Shown in pieces: positions 17,413 through 26,775 of a stretch of DNA of 64,000 nucleotides (position 1 is the stretch's first letter; every line of letters begins with the position of its first letter). Source of the DNA: Flavobacterium sp. (GTDB taxonomy: Bacteria; Bacteroidota; Bacteroidia; Flavobacteriales; Flavobacteriaceae). Under the pieces are notes generated by a model. That model was given only the letters and a program-made list of their open reading frames with translations, was not told the origin of the DNA and searched no databases. The translations under genes and the position numbers were made by a program. The DNA lies in assembly GCF_024710485.1 (NCBI RefSeq), contig NZ_JANJUQ010000038.1:1-64000 (forward strand). The letters run 5' to 3'.

Positions 17413-17554
17413 GATGCATTAGTAGTTTTGGCGGATTCAATGGCTGGGGCTTCTTGAATACGAGTCAAAAGTATTCAGGCAAGAATTAACTCAAAAAAAC
17501 TTTCGATATACTACCCGAAAATCTGTTAAAATACAACTACTCTGACTTTTATCG

Positions 17555-17586
17555 ATAAAAAAGCCCTTTCCAGAACGGAAAAGGCT
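17555..17586 (-). terminator. Intrinsic terminator after alaS
   Basis: On the minus strand AGCCTTTTCC and GGAAAGGGCT pair around a 5-nt loop and are followed by TTTTTT. It lies 27 bp downstream of the alaS stop. Confidence 0.85.
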
Positions 17587-17612
17587 CGCTTATAAAGTTA
17601 TAAACTTATTTA

Positions 17613-20249
17613 TTATCTTACAAAATCAACAGCTTTGGCCAAAGCTTCATGGATTCCGGCTACATTTTTCCCTCCGGCTGTTGCAAAGAAAGGTTGGCCG
17701 CCGCCGCCGCCTTGGATGTATTTACCCAATTCGCGCACCACTTGACCGGCGTTTAAGTTTTTCTCAGCCACCAATTCTTTGGAAATGTAGCAAGTTAACA
17801 TTGGTTTGTCTTCATCGGCAGTAGCCAATACTAAGAATAGATTGGTTCCTAGATTTCCTAATTCATAAGCCAAATCCTTAGCGCCTTCCGCATTCAAATC
17901 GACTTGAGTAGCTAAAAATTTTACGCCATTCACTTCTTGTAATTGAGTCGCCAATTCACCTTTTAAGTTTTTTGCTTTCTCTTTTAACAATTGCTCGATT
18001 TGCTTTTTCAATTTGGCGTTTTCATCTTGTAATGAAACGACTGCTTTGAGCGTATCTTGTGGGTTTTTCAAAGTTTCTTTGATAGAGGCTAAGGCATTTT
18101 CTTGTTGGGCGAAGAAGTCTTTAACAGCGTCACCGGTTATGGCTTCAATACGACGAATACCTGCCGCTACAGCACCTTCGGAAACGATTTTGAAATGCCA
18201 AATCTCGGCCGTGTTTCTCACGTGAATACCTCCGCACAACTCTTTACTGTCGCCGAATTCAATCATGCGAACCGTATCACCATACTTTTCACCAAACAAC
18301 GCCATAGCACCTTTGGCTAACGCTTCTTGGATTGGGATATTTCGGTATTCTCCTAATTGGAGTTGGGCTTCGATTTGGGCATTTACGCTGGCTTCTACTT
18401 GGCGTAATTCTTCGTCGGTAACTTTACTGAAATGCGAAAAGTCGAAACGCAAGTAGTTCGGATTCACCAATGAGCCTTTTTGCTCCACGTGTGTTCCTAA
18501 AACATTTCTCAAGGCCAAATGCATCAAATGCGTAGCCGAGTGATTTTTAGAGGTTGATGTTCTTAAATCAGTATTCACTTTAGCCACAAAAGTTGCCGAT
18601 ACATTTTCCGGTAATTGTTTGGCGAAATGCAAAATCAAGTTGTTTTCCTTTTTGGTGTCGATGATTTCAATGGCTTCATTGGCCGAAACCAAAGTACCCT
18701 TGTCGCCTACTTGACCACCGCCTTCCGGATAAAATGGCGTGTTATCGAGAACGATTTGGTATAAAACACCGTCTTTTTTGGAATCAACTTTACGGATACG
18801 GGTAATTTTGACTTCGTTTTCGGTTTGGTCGTAGCCAACGAATGTTTCCACGTTACCCGGAATTAATATTTGCCAATCTTCGGTTGAAACCTCGGAGGCA
18901 GCACGAGAACGGTCTTTTTGTTTTTGCAATTCGGCGTCAAATTCCGATTCGTTAAACGAATAGCCTTTTTCTTTTAAAATCAGCGCCGTTAAATCTTTCG
19001 GGAAACCGAACGTATCGTACAATTCGAATACTTTTTCGCCTTTGATTTCTTTATCCGACGCTTCGGCAACGACTTTATCCAGCAATTGCAAACCTTGTTC
19101 TAAAGTTCTTAGGAAAGACGCTTCTTCCTCGCGAATAACATTGGTTACCAACTGTTGTTGCGATTTGATTTCCGGGAAAAATTCGCCCATTTGGTCCGCC
19201 AAAACAGGAACCAATTTGTTGATGAACGGTTCTTTCGTATTTAAAAACGTAAAGCCGTAACGAATGGCTCTGCGCAAAATTCGGCGAATCACATAACCGG
19301 CGCCACCGTTAGACGGCAACTGTCCGTCGGCTATAGCGAAAGCCACGGCGCGAACGTGATCCACGATTACGCGAGTGGCGATATTGGTTTTGTTTTGTGC
19401 TTCTGATATATTTTTAACTTCGTTGGAAGTATATTTTAAACCTGTGATTTCCTCAACTTTGGCAATCAGTGGTGTGAAAACATCGGTATCGTAATTCGAG
19501 GTTACGTTTTGCATCGCCATACACAAACGCTCGAATCCCATTCCGGTATCGACGTGCTGCGCCGGAAGTTTTTCTAAGCTGCCGTCGGCTTTGCGGTTGA
19601 ATTCCATGAATACGTTGTTCCAAATTTCCACGACTTGCGGATGGTCGGCATTCACTAAGCTACGCCCTGACACGGTGGCTCTTTCGGCATCGGTTCTTAA
19701 ATCGATATGAATTTCCGAACACGGACCACACGGTCCTTGGTCGCCCATTTCCCAGAAGTTGTCTTTTTTGTTACCGAGGATAATTCTATCTTCTGAAACG
19801 TATTGCTTCCAGATGTCGAACGCTTCTTGGTCGAACGGTACATTCTCTGCAGGATTGCCTTCAAAAACCGAAACGTACAAACGGTCTTTGTTCAATTTCA
19901 GGACTTCAGTCAGGAATTCCCAAGCCCAGGCCAAAGCTTCTTTTTTAAAGTAATCGCCAAAAGACCAGTTGCCCAACATTTCGAACATGGTATGGTGATA
20001 CGTATCAAAACCTACATCTTCCAAATCGTTGTGTTTTCCGGAAACTCGGAGACATTTTTGGGTGTCGGCGATGCGCTTGCTTTTTGGCGTTCCGTTACCT
20101 AAAAAGAATTCTTTGAATTGTGCCATACCCGAGTTATTGAACATTAAGGTTGGATCGTCTTTTAAAACGATAGGTGCTGAAGGAACAATTAAGTGTCCTT
20201 TGCTTTCGAAGAATTGTAAATAGGCTTTACGGATGTCTTGTGATTTCAT
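17613..20249 (-). CDS. alaS: Alanyl-tRNA synthetase
   Basis: 878 residues, the normal full length. The N-terminal class II catalytic domain begins at once ([19 protein letters not shown]) and includes [18 protein letters not shown] and [12 protein letters not shown]. The editing domain carries the zinc-type motifs HSATHLMH and CGGIHV. The C-Ala domain ends in [16 protein letters not shown]. It charges tRNA-Ala in the cytoplasm. Divergent from the M23 peptidase gene; the gap between them holds dispersed repeats. Confidence 0.98.
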   Translation of the reverse strand: MKSQDIRKAYLQFFESKGHLIVPSAPIVLKDDPTLMFNNSGMAQFKEFFLGNGTPKSKRIADTQKCLRVSGKHNDLEDVGFDTYHHTMFEMLGNWSFGDYFKKEALAWAWEFLTEVLKLNKDRLYVSVFEGNPAENVPFDQEAFDIWKQYVSEDRIILGNKKDNFWEMGDQGPCGPCSEIHIDLRTDAERATVSGRSLVNADHPQVVEIWNNVFMEFNRKADGSLEKLPAQHVDTGMGFERLCMAMQNVTSNYDTDVFTPLIAKVEEITGLKYTSNEVKNISEAQNKTNIATRVIVDHVRAVAFAIADGQLPSNGGAGYVIRRILRRAIRYGFTFLNTKEPFINKLVPVLADQMGEFFPEIKSQQQLVTNVIREEEASFLRTLEQGLQLLDKVVAEASDKEIKGEKVFELYDTFGFPKDLTALILKEKGYSFNESEFDAELQKQKDRSRAASEVSTEDWQILIPGNVETFVGYDQTENEVKITRIRKVDSKKDGVLYQIVLDNTPFYPEGGGQVGDKGTLVSANEAIEIIDTKKENNLILHFAKQLPENVSATFVAKVNTDLRTSTSKNHSATHLMHLALRNVLGTHVEQKGSLVNPNYLRFDFSHFSKVTDEELRQVEASVNAQIEAQLQLGEYRNIPIQEALAKGAMALFGEKYGDTVRMIEFGDSKELCGGIHVRNTAEIWHFKIVSEGAVAAGIRRIEAITGDAVKDFFAQQENALASIKETLKNPQDTLKAVVSLQDENAKLKKQIEQLLKEKAKNLKGELATQLQEVNGVKFLATQVDLNAEGAKDLAYELGNLGTNLFLVLATADEDKPMLTCYISKELVAEKNLNAGQVVRELGKYIQGGGGGQPFFATAGGKNVAGIHEALAKAVDFVR

Positions 20250-20309
20250 TTTAGAGAATTAGATATTTAGATCTTTAGACTGCTTAGATTTTAAAAATGG
20301 TTTACTATT

Positions 20310-20387
20310 TAGCCCCGATTGGCAGCGCTACCGTGTAGCGCAGAAAGCGGGAAAAAGGTTTAGCAATTGCTCCGGACGATTCGCTCC
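20310..20387 (+). repeat. Dispersed intergenic element, copy B
   Basis: Left end TAGCCCCGATTGGCAGCG, a perfect hairpin GCGCTAC-CGT-GTAGCGC (20325-20341), then AGCGGGAA and a right end with ATTCGCTCCAAA. It matches copy D at 45951 best, sharing AGCGGGAA and ATTCGCTCCAAA. It lies between the divergent alaS and M23 peptidase genes. Confidence 0.6.
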
Positions 20388-20391
20388 AAAT

Positions 20392-20416
20392 CCTTCGACT
20401 TAGCTCAGGATGACAG
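20392..20416. repeat. Short TTCGAC...CTCAGG repeat, copy 1
   Basis: CCTTCGACTTAGCTCAGG followed by ATGACAG. A near-identical segment follows the next gene at 21511. The ends (CCT and AGG) are complementary, so it can form a weak hairpin. It abuts dispersed element copy B. Confidence 0.5.
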
Positions 20417-20529
20417 TTTAATTTGAAAGCTTCAAATTAAAATTTCGGATATGACTGAAACATTTGTTAAATTTGTTCGTATAACCATTGTTTTTTAAAA
20501 ACAAGCACAAAAATAGTATAAAATCAAAG

Positions 20530-21510
20530 ATGGCGAAAAAAGTAAAGTATTATTTCGATACCGAAAGTTTGGCTTATCGCAAAATCAAGCCAAAACTATC
20601 TAAGAAACTGGGATACATCGGGTTGTTTTTGTTGTCGTCGGCATTGTTTGGTTTTTTGTGTTTTGTGGTGTTGTTGAATTCTTCCTTTTTAGAAACGCCT
20701 AAAGACCGTTTGCAAGCGCGTGAAATTGAAACGATGAAATTGCGATATGCGATTTTGAACAAGAAAATTGATTTAGTTGAGGAAGTTTTGGCGGATGTAG
20801 AAGAAAGAGACAACAACATTTACCGCGCTTATTTCAACACCTCTCCTATTCCGACAGAACAGCGAAAAGCCGGATTTGGCGGAGTCAACCGATATAAAGA
20901 ATTAGAAGGTTTTGACAATTCGGAATTGGTGATTAACACCTCGAAACGAGTAGATGTAATTTCCAAAGAGTTGGCCATACAATCGAAATCGTTGGATGAA
21001 ATTTTGAAATTGGCCAAAGAAAAAAACAAGTTGTTGGCGGCCATTCCGGCGATACAACCGGTGAAAAACGAACAGATGAAACGAGTAGCATCGGGATTTG
21101 GATACCGCAGCGACCCGTTTACCAAAGTACGCAAAATGCACCAAGGTATGGATTTTACCGCCAAAACCGGCACACCGGTATTTGCGACGGGCGATGGTGT
21201 GGTTAAAAATGCCGACAACTCCAAATCGGGTTTCGGGAATCATATAGAGATTAGTCATGGCTACGGTTATTTGACCTTGTATGCGCATTTAAGCAAGTAT
21301 AAAGTGAAGCGTGGGCAAAGAGTAAAACGTGGCGACATTATAGGCTATGTAGGCAGTACCGGACGAAGCGAGGCTCCGCACTTGCATTATGAAGTACACA
21401 AAGACGGCAAAGTAGTCAACCCGTTGAATTTTTACTACGGCAATATATCGGCAGCGGAATACAATGTGATTTCTAAGTTGGCGAATCAAGAGAACCAATC
21501 GTTGGATTAA
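20530..21510 (+). CDS. M23-family (LytM) metallopeptidase, membrane-anchored
   Basis: 326 residues from the ATG at 20530 (MAKKVKYYFD); the frame is open 14 codons further up, but that start adds nothing recognisable. A transmembrane helix (about 26-48, LGYIGLFLLSSALFGFLCFVVLL) is followed by a coiled-coil stalk (about 60-200) and a C-terminal peptidase domain. Zinc and catalytic residues are visible in MHQGMDF and PHLHYEV. It probably cuts peptidoglycan cross-links in the periplasm. MerR and LemA/TPM genes follow on the same strand, but with repeat-containing spacing. Confidence 0.92.
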   Translation: MAKKVKYYFDTESLAYRKIKPKLSKKLGYIGLFLLSSALFGFLCFVVLLNSSFLETPKDRLQAREIETMKLRYAILNKKIDLVEEVLADVEERDNNIYRAYFNTSPIPTEQRKAGFGGVNRYKELEGFDNSELVINTSKRVDVISKELAIQSKSLDEILKLAKEKNKLLAAIPAIQPVKNEQMKRVASGFGYRSDPFTKVRKMHQGMDFTAKTGTPVFATGDGVVKNADNSKSGFGNHIEISHGYGYLTLYAHLSKYKVKRGQRVKRGDIIGYVGSTGRSEAPHLHYEVHKDGKVVNPLNFYYGNISAAEYNVISKLANQENQSLD

Positions 21511-21534
21511 CCCTTCGACTGCGCTCAGGGTGAC
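21511..21534. repeat. Short TTCGAC...CTCAGG repeat, copy 2
   Basis: CCCTTCGACTGCGCTCAGGG followed by TGAC starts immediately after the M23 peptidase stop codon. It is the second copy of the element at 20392, and its ends (CCCT and AGGG) can pair. Repeats of this type are widespread in bacterial genomes; function unknown. Confidence 0.5.
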
Positions 21535-21577
21535 AACAATTTGAGGATTGAGGTTTATAAACACAAAAATACACACT

Positions 21578-21910
21578 ATGCATATAGAGTTAAAAGAAGG
21601 AAAAAGGTATTACAGCATTGGCGAAGTGGCGAAGGCTTTTAATGTGAATGCGTCATTGATTCGTTTTTGGGACAAAGAATTCGACATCTTAAAGCCGAAA
21701 AAGAACGCCAAAGGGAATCGTATGTTCACCCCGGAAGATGTCAAAAATTTACAACTAATTTATCATTTGGTGAAAGAACGCGGCTTTACCCTGGAAGGTG
21801 CCAAAACGCATCTAAAAGAAGGCCAAAAGAAAACCTTAGACAAGTTTGAAATCATCAGTAAACTCGAAACAGTAAAAGCGCAATTATTAAATATTAAAAA
21901 CCAACTTTAG
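21578..21910 (+). CDS. MerR-family transcriptional regulator (DNA-binding domain only)
   Basis: 111 residues from the ATG at 21578 (MHIELKEGKRYYSIGEVAKAF); an in-frame ATG 10 codons earlier lies in the intergenic repeat zone. It has a MerR winged helix-turn-helix (YSIGEVAKAFNVNASLIRFW, then GNRMFTPEDVKNLQLI) and a short C-terminal dimerisation helix, with no effector-binding domain or metal-binding cysteines. Targets are unknown. It lies 62 bp upstream of lemA and may belong to that unit. Confidence 0.88.
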   Translation: MHIELKEGKRYYSIGEVAKAFNVNASLIRFWDKEFDILKPKKNAKGNRMFTPEDVKNLQLIYHLVKERGFTLEGAKTHLKEGQKKTLDKFEIISKLETVKAQLLNIKNQL

Positions 21911-21972
21911 GCTTGGTTTTTGTAACAATCGACAAAACTTAAAACAAATAACAAATACTTAAATTAAAAAAC

Positions 21973-22560
21973 ATGGATTTTAAAAAATTTTTACCTTGGA
22001 TTATTGTAATCGGATTAGTGTTGATTCTTGGACTTTGGTATATCAATGTTAAAAACGGTGCCATTGAAGTAGACCAAGCCGTCAAAAAAGAATGGGGAAA
22101 TGTTGAGACATCTTACCAAAGAAGAAATGACTTAATCGGTAATTTGGTAAACACGGTAAAGGGAGCCGCAGATTTTGAAAAAAGCACTTTAACCGCTGTA
22201 ATTGAAGCCAGAGCGAAGGCTACTGCAGTTAAAATTGACCCGACTAATGTTACTCCGGAGCAATTAGCTGCTTTCAACTCCGCTCAATCGGGACTTTCTT
22301 CATCATTATCAAGATTATTAGTTTCAGTGGAACAGTATCCTACTTTGAAAGCTAACGAAAACTTTTTGAAATTACAAGACGAATTGGCAAGCACAGAAAA
22401 TCAAATACTTACTGCCAGAACACGTTTCAACGAATCAGTTCAAGCATACAACAACTATGTTTTGAAAATGCCACGAAACATAATTCTATCTGAGTACAAA
22501 GAAAAAGCAGCTTTCAAAGCCGTTGAAGGTGCTGAAAAACCGGTAGAGGTAAAATTCTAA
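21973..22560 (+). CDS. lemA: LemA family protein
   Basis: 195 residues. An N-terminal transmembrane helix (about 7-24, FLPWIIVIGLVLILGLWY) precedes a long helical domain with the family signature VKKEWGNVETSYQRRNDLIGNLVNTVKG at about residues 38-65 (quoted in part) and the later NQILTARTRFNESVQAYNNYV. LemA proteins are membrane-anchored helical bundles of uncertain function. It stands at the head of a lemA-TPM-TPM operon, a common arrangement. Confidence 0.93.
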   Translation: MDFKKFLPWIIVIGLVLILGLWYINVKNGAIEVDQAVKKEWGNVETSYQRRNDLIGNLVNTVKGAADFEKSTLTAVIEARAKATAVKIDPTNVTPEQLAAFNSAQSGLSSSLSRLLVSVEQYPTLKANENFLKLQDELASTENQILTARTRFNESVQAYNNYVLKMPRNIILSEYKEKAAFKAVEGAEKPVEVKF

Positions 22561-22569
22561 TCCATTACG

Positions 22570-23007
22570 ATGTCTAAAGTAGAAGATTTTCTAACTCCTG
22601 AAGAAGAGCAAGAAATTGTGGCAGCCATTCGCACGGCTGAAAAAAATACTTCGGGAGAAATCAGAGTACATCTTGAAAAACATACTTCCATTGCTGCGTT
22701 TGACCGCGCGATGGAAGTTTTTCATTTGCTGAAAATGGACGAAACGGAGTTGAAAAACGGGGTTTTGATTTATGTGGCAGTCAAAGACAAAAACTTTGTG
22801 ATTTGCGGCGATAAAGGCATCAACGATTTGGTACCACATGATTTTTGGGATTGTACCCGAGATATTATGGTCTCTCATTTCAAAGAAAGCCGATTCAAAC
22901 AAGGCCTAATTGACGGTATTTTGCGCGCAGGAGAGCAATTGCAAAAATATTTCCCTTATCAAGAAGGTGATACCAACGAATTGTCCAACGAAATATCAAA
23001 AGGATAA
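22570..23007 (+). CDS. TPM domain protein (TLP18.3/Psb32/MOLO-1 family), cytosolic form
   Basis: 145 residues without a signal peptide. The domain begins with FLTPEEEQEIVAAIRTAEKNTSGEIRVHLE and continues with NGVLIYVAVKDKNFVICGDKGIND and a helix with FKQGLIDGILRAGEQL. It is a divergent TPM domain lacking the membrane helix and Gly-rich tail of its neighbour. It starts 9 bp after lemA and ends 2 bp before the next gene, so the three are surely co-transcribed. Function unknown, probably linked to membrane protein quality. Confidence 0.87.
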   Translation: MSKVEDFLTPEEEQEIVAAIRTAEKNTSGEIRVHLEKHTSIAAFDRAMEVFHLLKMDETELKNGVLIYVAVKDKNFVICGDKGINDLVPHDFWDCTRDIMVSHFKESRFKQGLIDGILRAGEQLQKYFPYQEGDTNELSNEISKG

Positions 23008-23009
23008 AC

Positions 23010-23843
23010 ATGAAAATTCCAAATCTTACAATCCAATCTCCAATGCACATGGAGAATAAATGGGTTTTCAAATTCGTCCTATTGACAGTGATTCTATTTG
23101 GAAATTTAACTTTTGCCCAATTTACTATTCCTAAAGTTCCGGCGGAACAAACATCGGTTTACGATTATGCTGACGTTTTGAATTCGGAAGAGGAATCAAA
23201 ACTGAAAGAGAAACTGATTCGCTATTCGGATTCTACCACTACTCAAATTGTAGTAATTACTATTGAAAGTTTACAAGGTGAAGATATTGGTATCTTAACC
23301 CCAAAATGGGGACATGCCTGGGGAATAGGCGGCTCTAAACAAAACGACAACGGTGTCATCATTTTGTTGGCCAAAAAAGAACGCAAAATATGGATTTCGG
23401 CCGGTTACGGTTTAGAAGACCGATTGACTGCCGGAATCGGAGGAGAAATTACCCGAAACATTATTATACCGGAATTCAAAGCCGGCAGTTATTATAAAGG
23501 CCTTGACAAAGGAACCGACGCTTTGTTTGATGTTTTTAAAGGCAAGTACAAAGGCGAACGCAAGAAGGCAAAAAAAGATGGCTCTGTTCCGATCTTACCC
23601 ATCATTATCATCATAATCGTAATCATTTTTATCATTGCTAAAAACAAAGGCAATGGTGGAGGCAATCACGGCAATCGCGGTGGTGGTTTCGACTTAGCCG
23701 ATATTATCATCTTGAGCAGTTTAGGTCGCGGCGGTGGCGGTGGCTTTGGCGGCTCATCCGGTGGTGGTTTTGGAGGCGGCGGCTTCGGCGGCGGCTTTGG
23801 CGGTGGCGGATTCTCGGGCGGTGGTTCCGGAGGAAGTTGGTAG
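23010..23843 (+). CDS. TPM domain protein with membrane helix and Gly-rich tail
   Basis: 277 residues. The ATG at 23010 is preceded by AAAGGA at a good distance. An internal ATG (residue 14, MENKWVFKFVLLTVILF) would give a more usual signal peptide. The TPM domain spans about residues 45-180 (VYDYADVLNSEEESKLKEKL, then QNDNGVIILLAKKERKIWIS and GYGLEDRLT). A transmembrane helix follows (about 190-210, ILPIIIIIIVIIFIIA), and the C-terminal 65 residues are almost entirely Gly with Ser/Phe. This layout is typical of the YgcG-like members paired with LemA. Confidence 0.92.
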   Translation: MKIPNLTIQSPMHMENKWVFKFVLLTVILFGNLTFAQFTIPKVPAEQTSVYDYADVLNSEEESKLKEKLIRYSDSTTTQIVVITIESLQGEDIGILTPKWGHAWGIGGSKQNDNGVIILLAKKERKIWISAGYGLEDRLTAGIGGEITRNIIIPEFKAGSYYKGLDKGTDALFDVFKGKYKGERKKAKKDGSVPILPIIIIIIVIIFIIAKNKGNGGGNHGNRGGGFDLADIIILSSLGRGGGGGFGGSSGGGFGGGGFGGGFGGGGFSGGGSGGSW

Positions 23844-23867
23844 ATTTAGTGATTATATTAAGATAAT

Positions 23868-23897
23868 AAAAAACTCGGTCAAATGACCGAGTTTTTT
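23868..23897. terminator. Bidirectional terminator between convergent genes
   Basis: AAAACTCGGTCA and TGACCGAGTTTT form a 12-bp stem with a 2-4-nt loop and A/T runs on both sides. It lies between the TPM gene and the convergent outer-membrane receptor gene. Confidence 0.88.
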
Positions 23898-23899
23898 AT

Positions 23900-26671
23900 T
23901 TAATCCGTTATAAAGATACCGCCTTCTCCTTTTTTCTTGCCGCCAAACTTTTCGAGTTTATAGGTTAGCGAAAACATTACGTAGCGTCGTAATACAGTGT
24001 TTTCCGAATCGATAATGGCTGTTGGCGTAATGGTCCGGGTGGCGTTTTGGTTTTGGTCTAATAAGTCGTAGACTTTAACTTTAGCTAAAAACTGGTCTTT
24101 GAAGAAATTATAACCTAAACTCACGTTCCACAAATAAAAGTCTTTTTTGTAGCCATCGGCTATGTTGGAGTTGTAATTATACCCGAAGTCACTACCAATA
24201 ACAAACTTTTTCGGCATATAAGAAGTGATTTCTAATTTTGCATTGTGTACAAAATTTTGAGCGTTATCAATAATGTAATTCTTATAATTGGTGGCATTGA
24301 ATGTGTAACGGTAGCTTGGTGACACCGTGATAACCTCATCTATACTCCAAGTCAAATTAACTCTCGGATTGATTTGCAAACCTTTCGACTCAAATTCAAC
24401 CGCATTGGTCAAACCTTTGTTGGAATCGTAGTTAATATTGATTCCCGCGCCGTAACGCAAAGTTCGCTTCTCCTTTTTATACGATTTGCTCCAGTTTACA
24501 CCGAAATAGGAATTGTAAACTACGTCTACGTTTTGATAGGTCGTTGTTGCTTTAAAATTAGTATCAAACACAGTAGAAGACACTACAGCATCCTGACTCA
24601 AATTGAATCCTGAATAAATGTAGTAACCGGAACGACTTTGGTAATCGTAATCGTTAAAACTAAAGTACAAATTGTGTCTTTGAGTGGGTTTAAGCGCATC
24701 ATTCCCAATAAATGTACTCAACGGATTAGATAAATTTTCTATTGGTAACACCTGATTGGCTTGCGGCAATTGTACGCCAAAATCATAGAAGGAGTAAATC
24801 GATTTGGATTTTCCCATGCGGTGACTTATGTAACCTTTAATTCGGGGAAAAACGTAATTTTTATTGCGATTAGTGATAACGCCTAAATAGTTGGAACGCG
24901 CATCAAAGGTCACAAATTCAGGGCCGATATTGATACGGCCGTTGGTTTTGGCCTTTCCTAAAATCAATCCTGTTGACGGGAAGAATGTAGTGGCTTTAGA
25001 CAAGGTTTCATTCGATTGCAAATCGTTGAAATCGTTATAAGCTACTCCATCAAAATCAAAAGTAGTCAACGTATTCTTGATGTTGCGATACGTTACTTCC
25101 GAAGTCAAACTCAACCGAAGTGAATCGGCTACAGGCTCGCCAAATCGGACTTCAAGTTTTACAAAATCGTTATTGGTTTTATCCCGCTGATTCTGATTCC
25201 TGATATCATCGGGCGTAGTATCGGTAAAGAGTGTGGCCGAATTGGTGTTCAAGAAATTGTCTCTACGTTGGAATTCCGATTCAAAATTAACCGACATACC
25301 TCGGTTTTTCTTCAAAAATTGTTTACTATAACTCGCATCCGTACCAAATGAAGAGAACTCATTTTCGCTGTAATCGTCATTGGTACTTGAATTGAGTTCT
25401 TCCAAAGCTTCATTCACTGTAAGCTGGTTTCTGGAAGCGCTGTTGTAATTTTTGGTTTTTTGAAAACTAGGATTGATATAAATAGTATTCAAAGAATCTA
25501 AGGCAATTTCAAAATCCAAATCTAAATTGTGGCCGTTACTACCGCTTCTTGTAATGGCATTAGAATTGGTAAAGGTTCTGCCTTCCGGAAGCAAGTTGAT
25601 TCTGTCTGTACGAGTGGTGTTTTCGGTTTCGGAATTAGAAAAATAATAGCTACCGCTTTGGTCAATTTTTTTCAGCCATTTGTCTTGGTAATTCACGCCA
25701 ATCAAATTTGACCTTGTAATTCCGCGACTGCCACCAAAAGACATATTGTTAATTCCGAAACTACCATCATCGTTATAAAAAACCGAAGAATTTCGGCCGC
25801 CGCCCATATTGTCAAACACTTCGTCCATGGAAAATCCGATGGAATTGATGTTGTTAGAAGAAGCAAGAACACTGACTTTGCGTTCTCCTTTAAAATAGTT
25901 GAGTAGCAAACTCGATTCATACCGTTTGTCTGAACCGGTTCCGGCTACTACTTTTCCGAAAAAGCCTTTATTTTTTTCTTCTTGTATGGTGAGATTAATG
26001 GTTTTTTCCTGAGAACCTGAAGCTTCTCCTGAAATTTCCTCCGCTTTGGTTTTGGTGTCTACTACTTGAACCTTATCAATTAGTTCCGCCGGCAAGTTTT
26101 GGGTAGCGATTTTACCGTCTTTCCCAAAGAAAGGTTTACCATTCACCAAAATATTATTCACTTCCTGACCGTTGACGGTGATTTTACCTTCGGGTGTGAT
26201 TTCTACTCCCGGCAATTGCTTGAGTAAGGCTTCAACGTTGGCATCGGCGCCGACTTTAAACGAAGCGGCATTGAACTCCAAAGTATCTTTTTTGATACGG
26301 ATAGGCGGAATTTCGGCTTTTACCACTACTTCATCTAATTGATTCGTGGCTTCTTTGAGTTCGATGGTACCAAAATCTTTATCACTGACCAAAGAAGTCA
26401 TTTCTTCTTTAAAATCCTGGTAACTGATGTACGATACTTTCAACGCTACCGGCTTGTCTATCTTTTTAATTTTAAAAGAAAACGCACCCATTTTGTTGGT
26501 GATAGTGTAATCTACAATGGAAGAATCTTTCACTGAAGTGAGATACACCGTAGCCGATTCGATGGGAAACTTGGTGGTTTGATCAATTACTTTTCCCTTT
26601 AAGGAAAGGGTTTGACCGAAAGCAACAGTAGAAAAAAGAACTAGTAAGGCTAGGTAAAGCGATTTTGGCAT
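23900..26671 (-). CDS. TonB-dependent-receptor-like outer-membrane beta-barrel protein
   Basis: 923 residues with a signal peptide ending VAFGQ. A carboxypeptidase-regulatory-like domain (LKGKVIDQTTKFPIESATVYL) at about 22-105 is followed by a plug domain (NQLDEVVVKAEIPPIRIKKD, then LPGVEITPEGKITVNGQEV) and a barrel from about residue 235. It is of the group without an obvious SusD partner. The ligand is unknown. The ATG lies one base after a terminator-like hairpin and T run and has no visible ribosome-binding site, so either expression is attenuated or transcription starts within that region. Confidence 0.85.
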   Translation of the reverse strand: MPKSLYLALLVLFSTVAFGQTLSLKGKVIDQTTKFPIESATVYLTSVKDSSIVDYTITNKMGAFSFKIKKIDKPVALKVSYISYQDFKEEMTSLVSDKDFGTIELKEATNQLDEVVVKAEIPPIRIKKDTLEFNAASFKVGADANVEALLKQLPGVEITPEGKITVNGQEVNNILVNGKPFFGKDGKIATQNLPAELIDKVQVVDTKTKAEEISGEASGSQEKTINLTIQEEKNKGFFGKVVAGTGSDKRYESSLLLNYFKGERKVSVLASSNNINSIGFSMDEVFDNMGGGRNSSVFYNDDGSFGINNMSFGGSRGITRSNLIGVNYQDKWLKKIDQSGSYYFSNSETENTTRTDRINLLPEGRTFTNSNAITRSGSNGHNLDLDFEIALDSLNTIYINPSFQKTKNYNSASRNQLTVNEALEELNSSTNDDYSENEFSSFGTDASYSKQFLKKNRGMSVNFESEFQRRDNFLNTNSATLFTDTTPDDIRNQNQRDKTNNDFVKLEVRFGEPVADSLRLSLTSEVTYRNIKNTLTTFDFDGVAYNDFNDLQSNETLSKATTFFPSTGLILGKAKTNGRINIGPEFVTFDARSNYLGVITNRNKNYVFPRIKGYISHRMGKSKSIYSFYDFGVQLPQANQVLPIENLSNPLSTFIGNDALKPTQRHNLYFSFNDYDYQSRSGYYIYSGFNLSQDAVVSSTVFDTNFKATTTYQNVDVVYNSYFGVNWSKSYKKEKRTLRYGAGININYDSNKGLTNAVEFESKGLQINPRVNLTWSIDEVITVSPSYRYTFNATNYKNYIIDNAQNFVHNAKLEITSYMPKKFVIGSDFGYNYNSNIADGYKKDFYLWNVSLGYNFFKDQFLAKVKVYDLLDQNQNATRTITPTAIIDSENTVLRRYVMFSLTYKLEKFGGKKKGEGGIFITD

Positions 26672-26724
26672 AAAAAAAAATTTAGCAGTTATTATTGGTT
26701 AAGGAAAGCATAATAACGGCTAAA
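26672..26724 (-). terminator. Terminator-like hairpin directly before the receptor ATG
   Basis: On the minus strand a 15-bp inverted repeat (TTTAGCCGTTATTAT and ATAATAACTGCTAAA, one mismatch) with a 14-nt loop is followed by nine T and then the receptor ATG. It can terminate the der mRNA, or act as a hairpin or operator controlling the receptor gene. Confidence 0.65.
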
Positions 26725-26775
26725 TTCTTATTTTAGTATGGAATGATAAAATTTCTTACGAAAATTTAACATTTT

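Noticed and set aside
23010..23048. Treating the first 13 residues of the Gly-rich TPM protein as certain
   Set aside because: A good ribosome-binding site supports the ATG at 23010, but the internal ATG gives a more usual signal peptide; I kept the first start and flagged the doubt.
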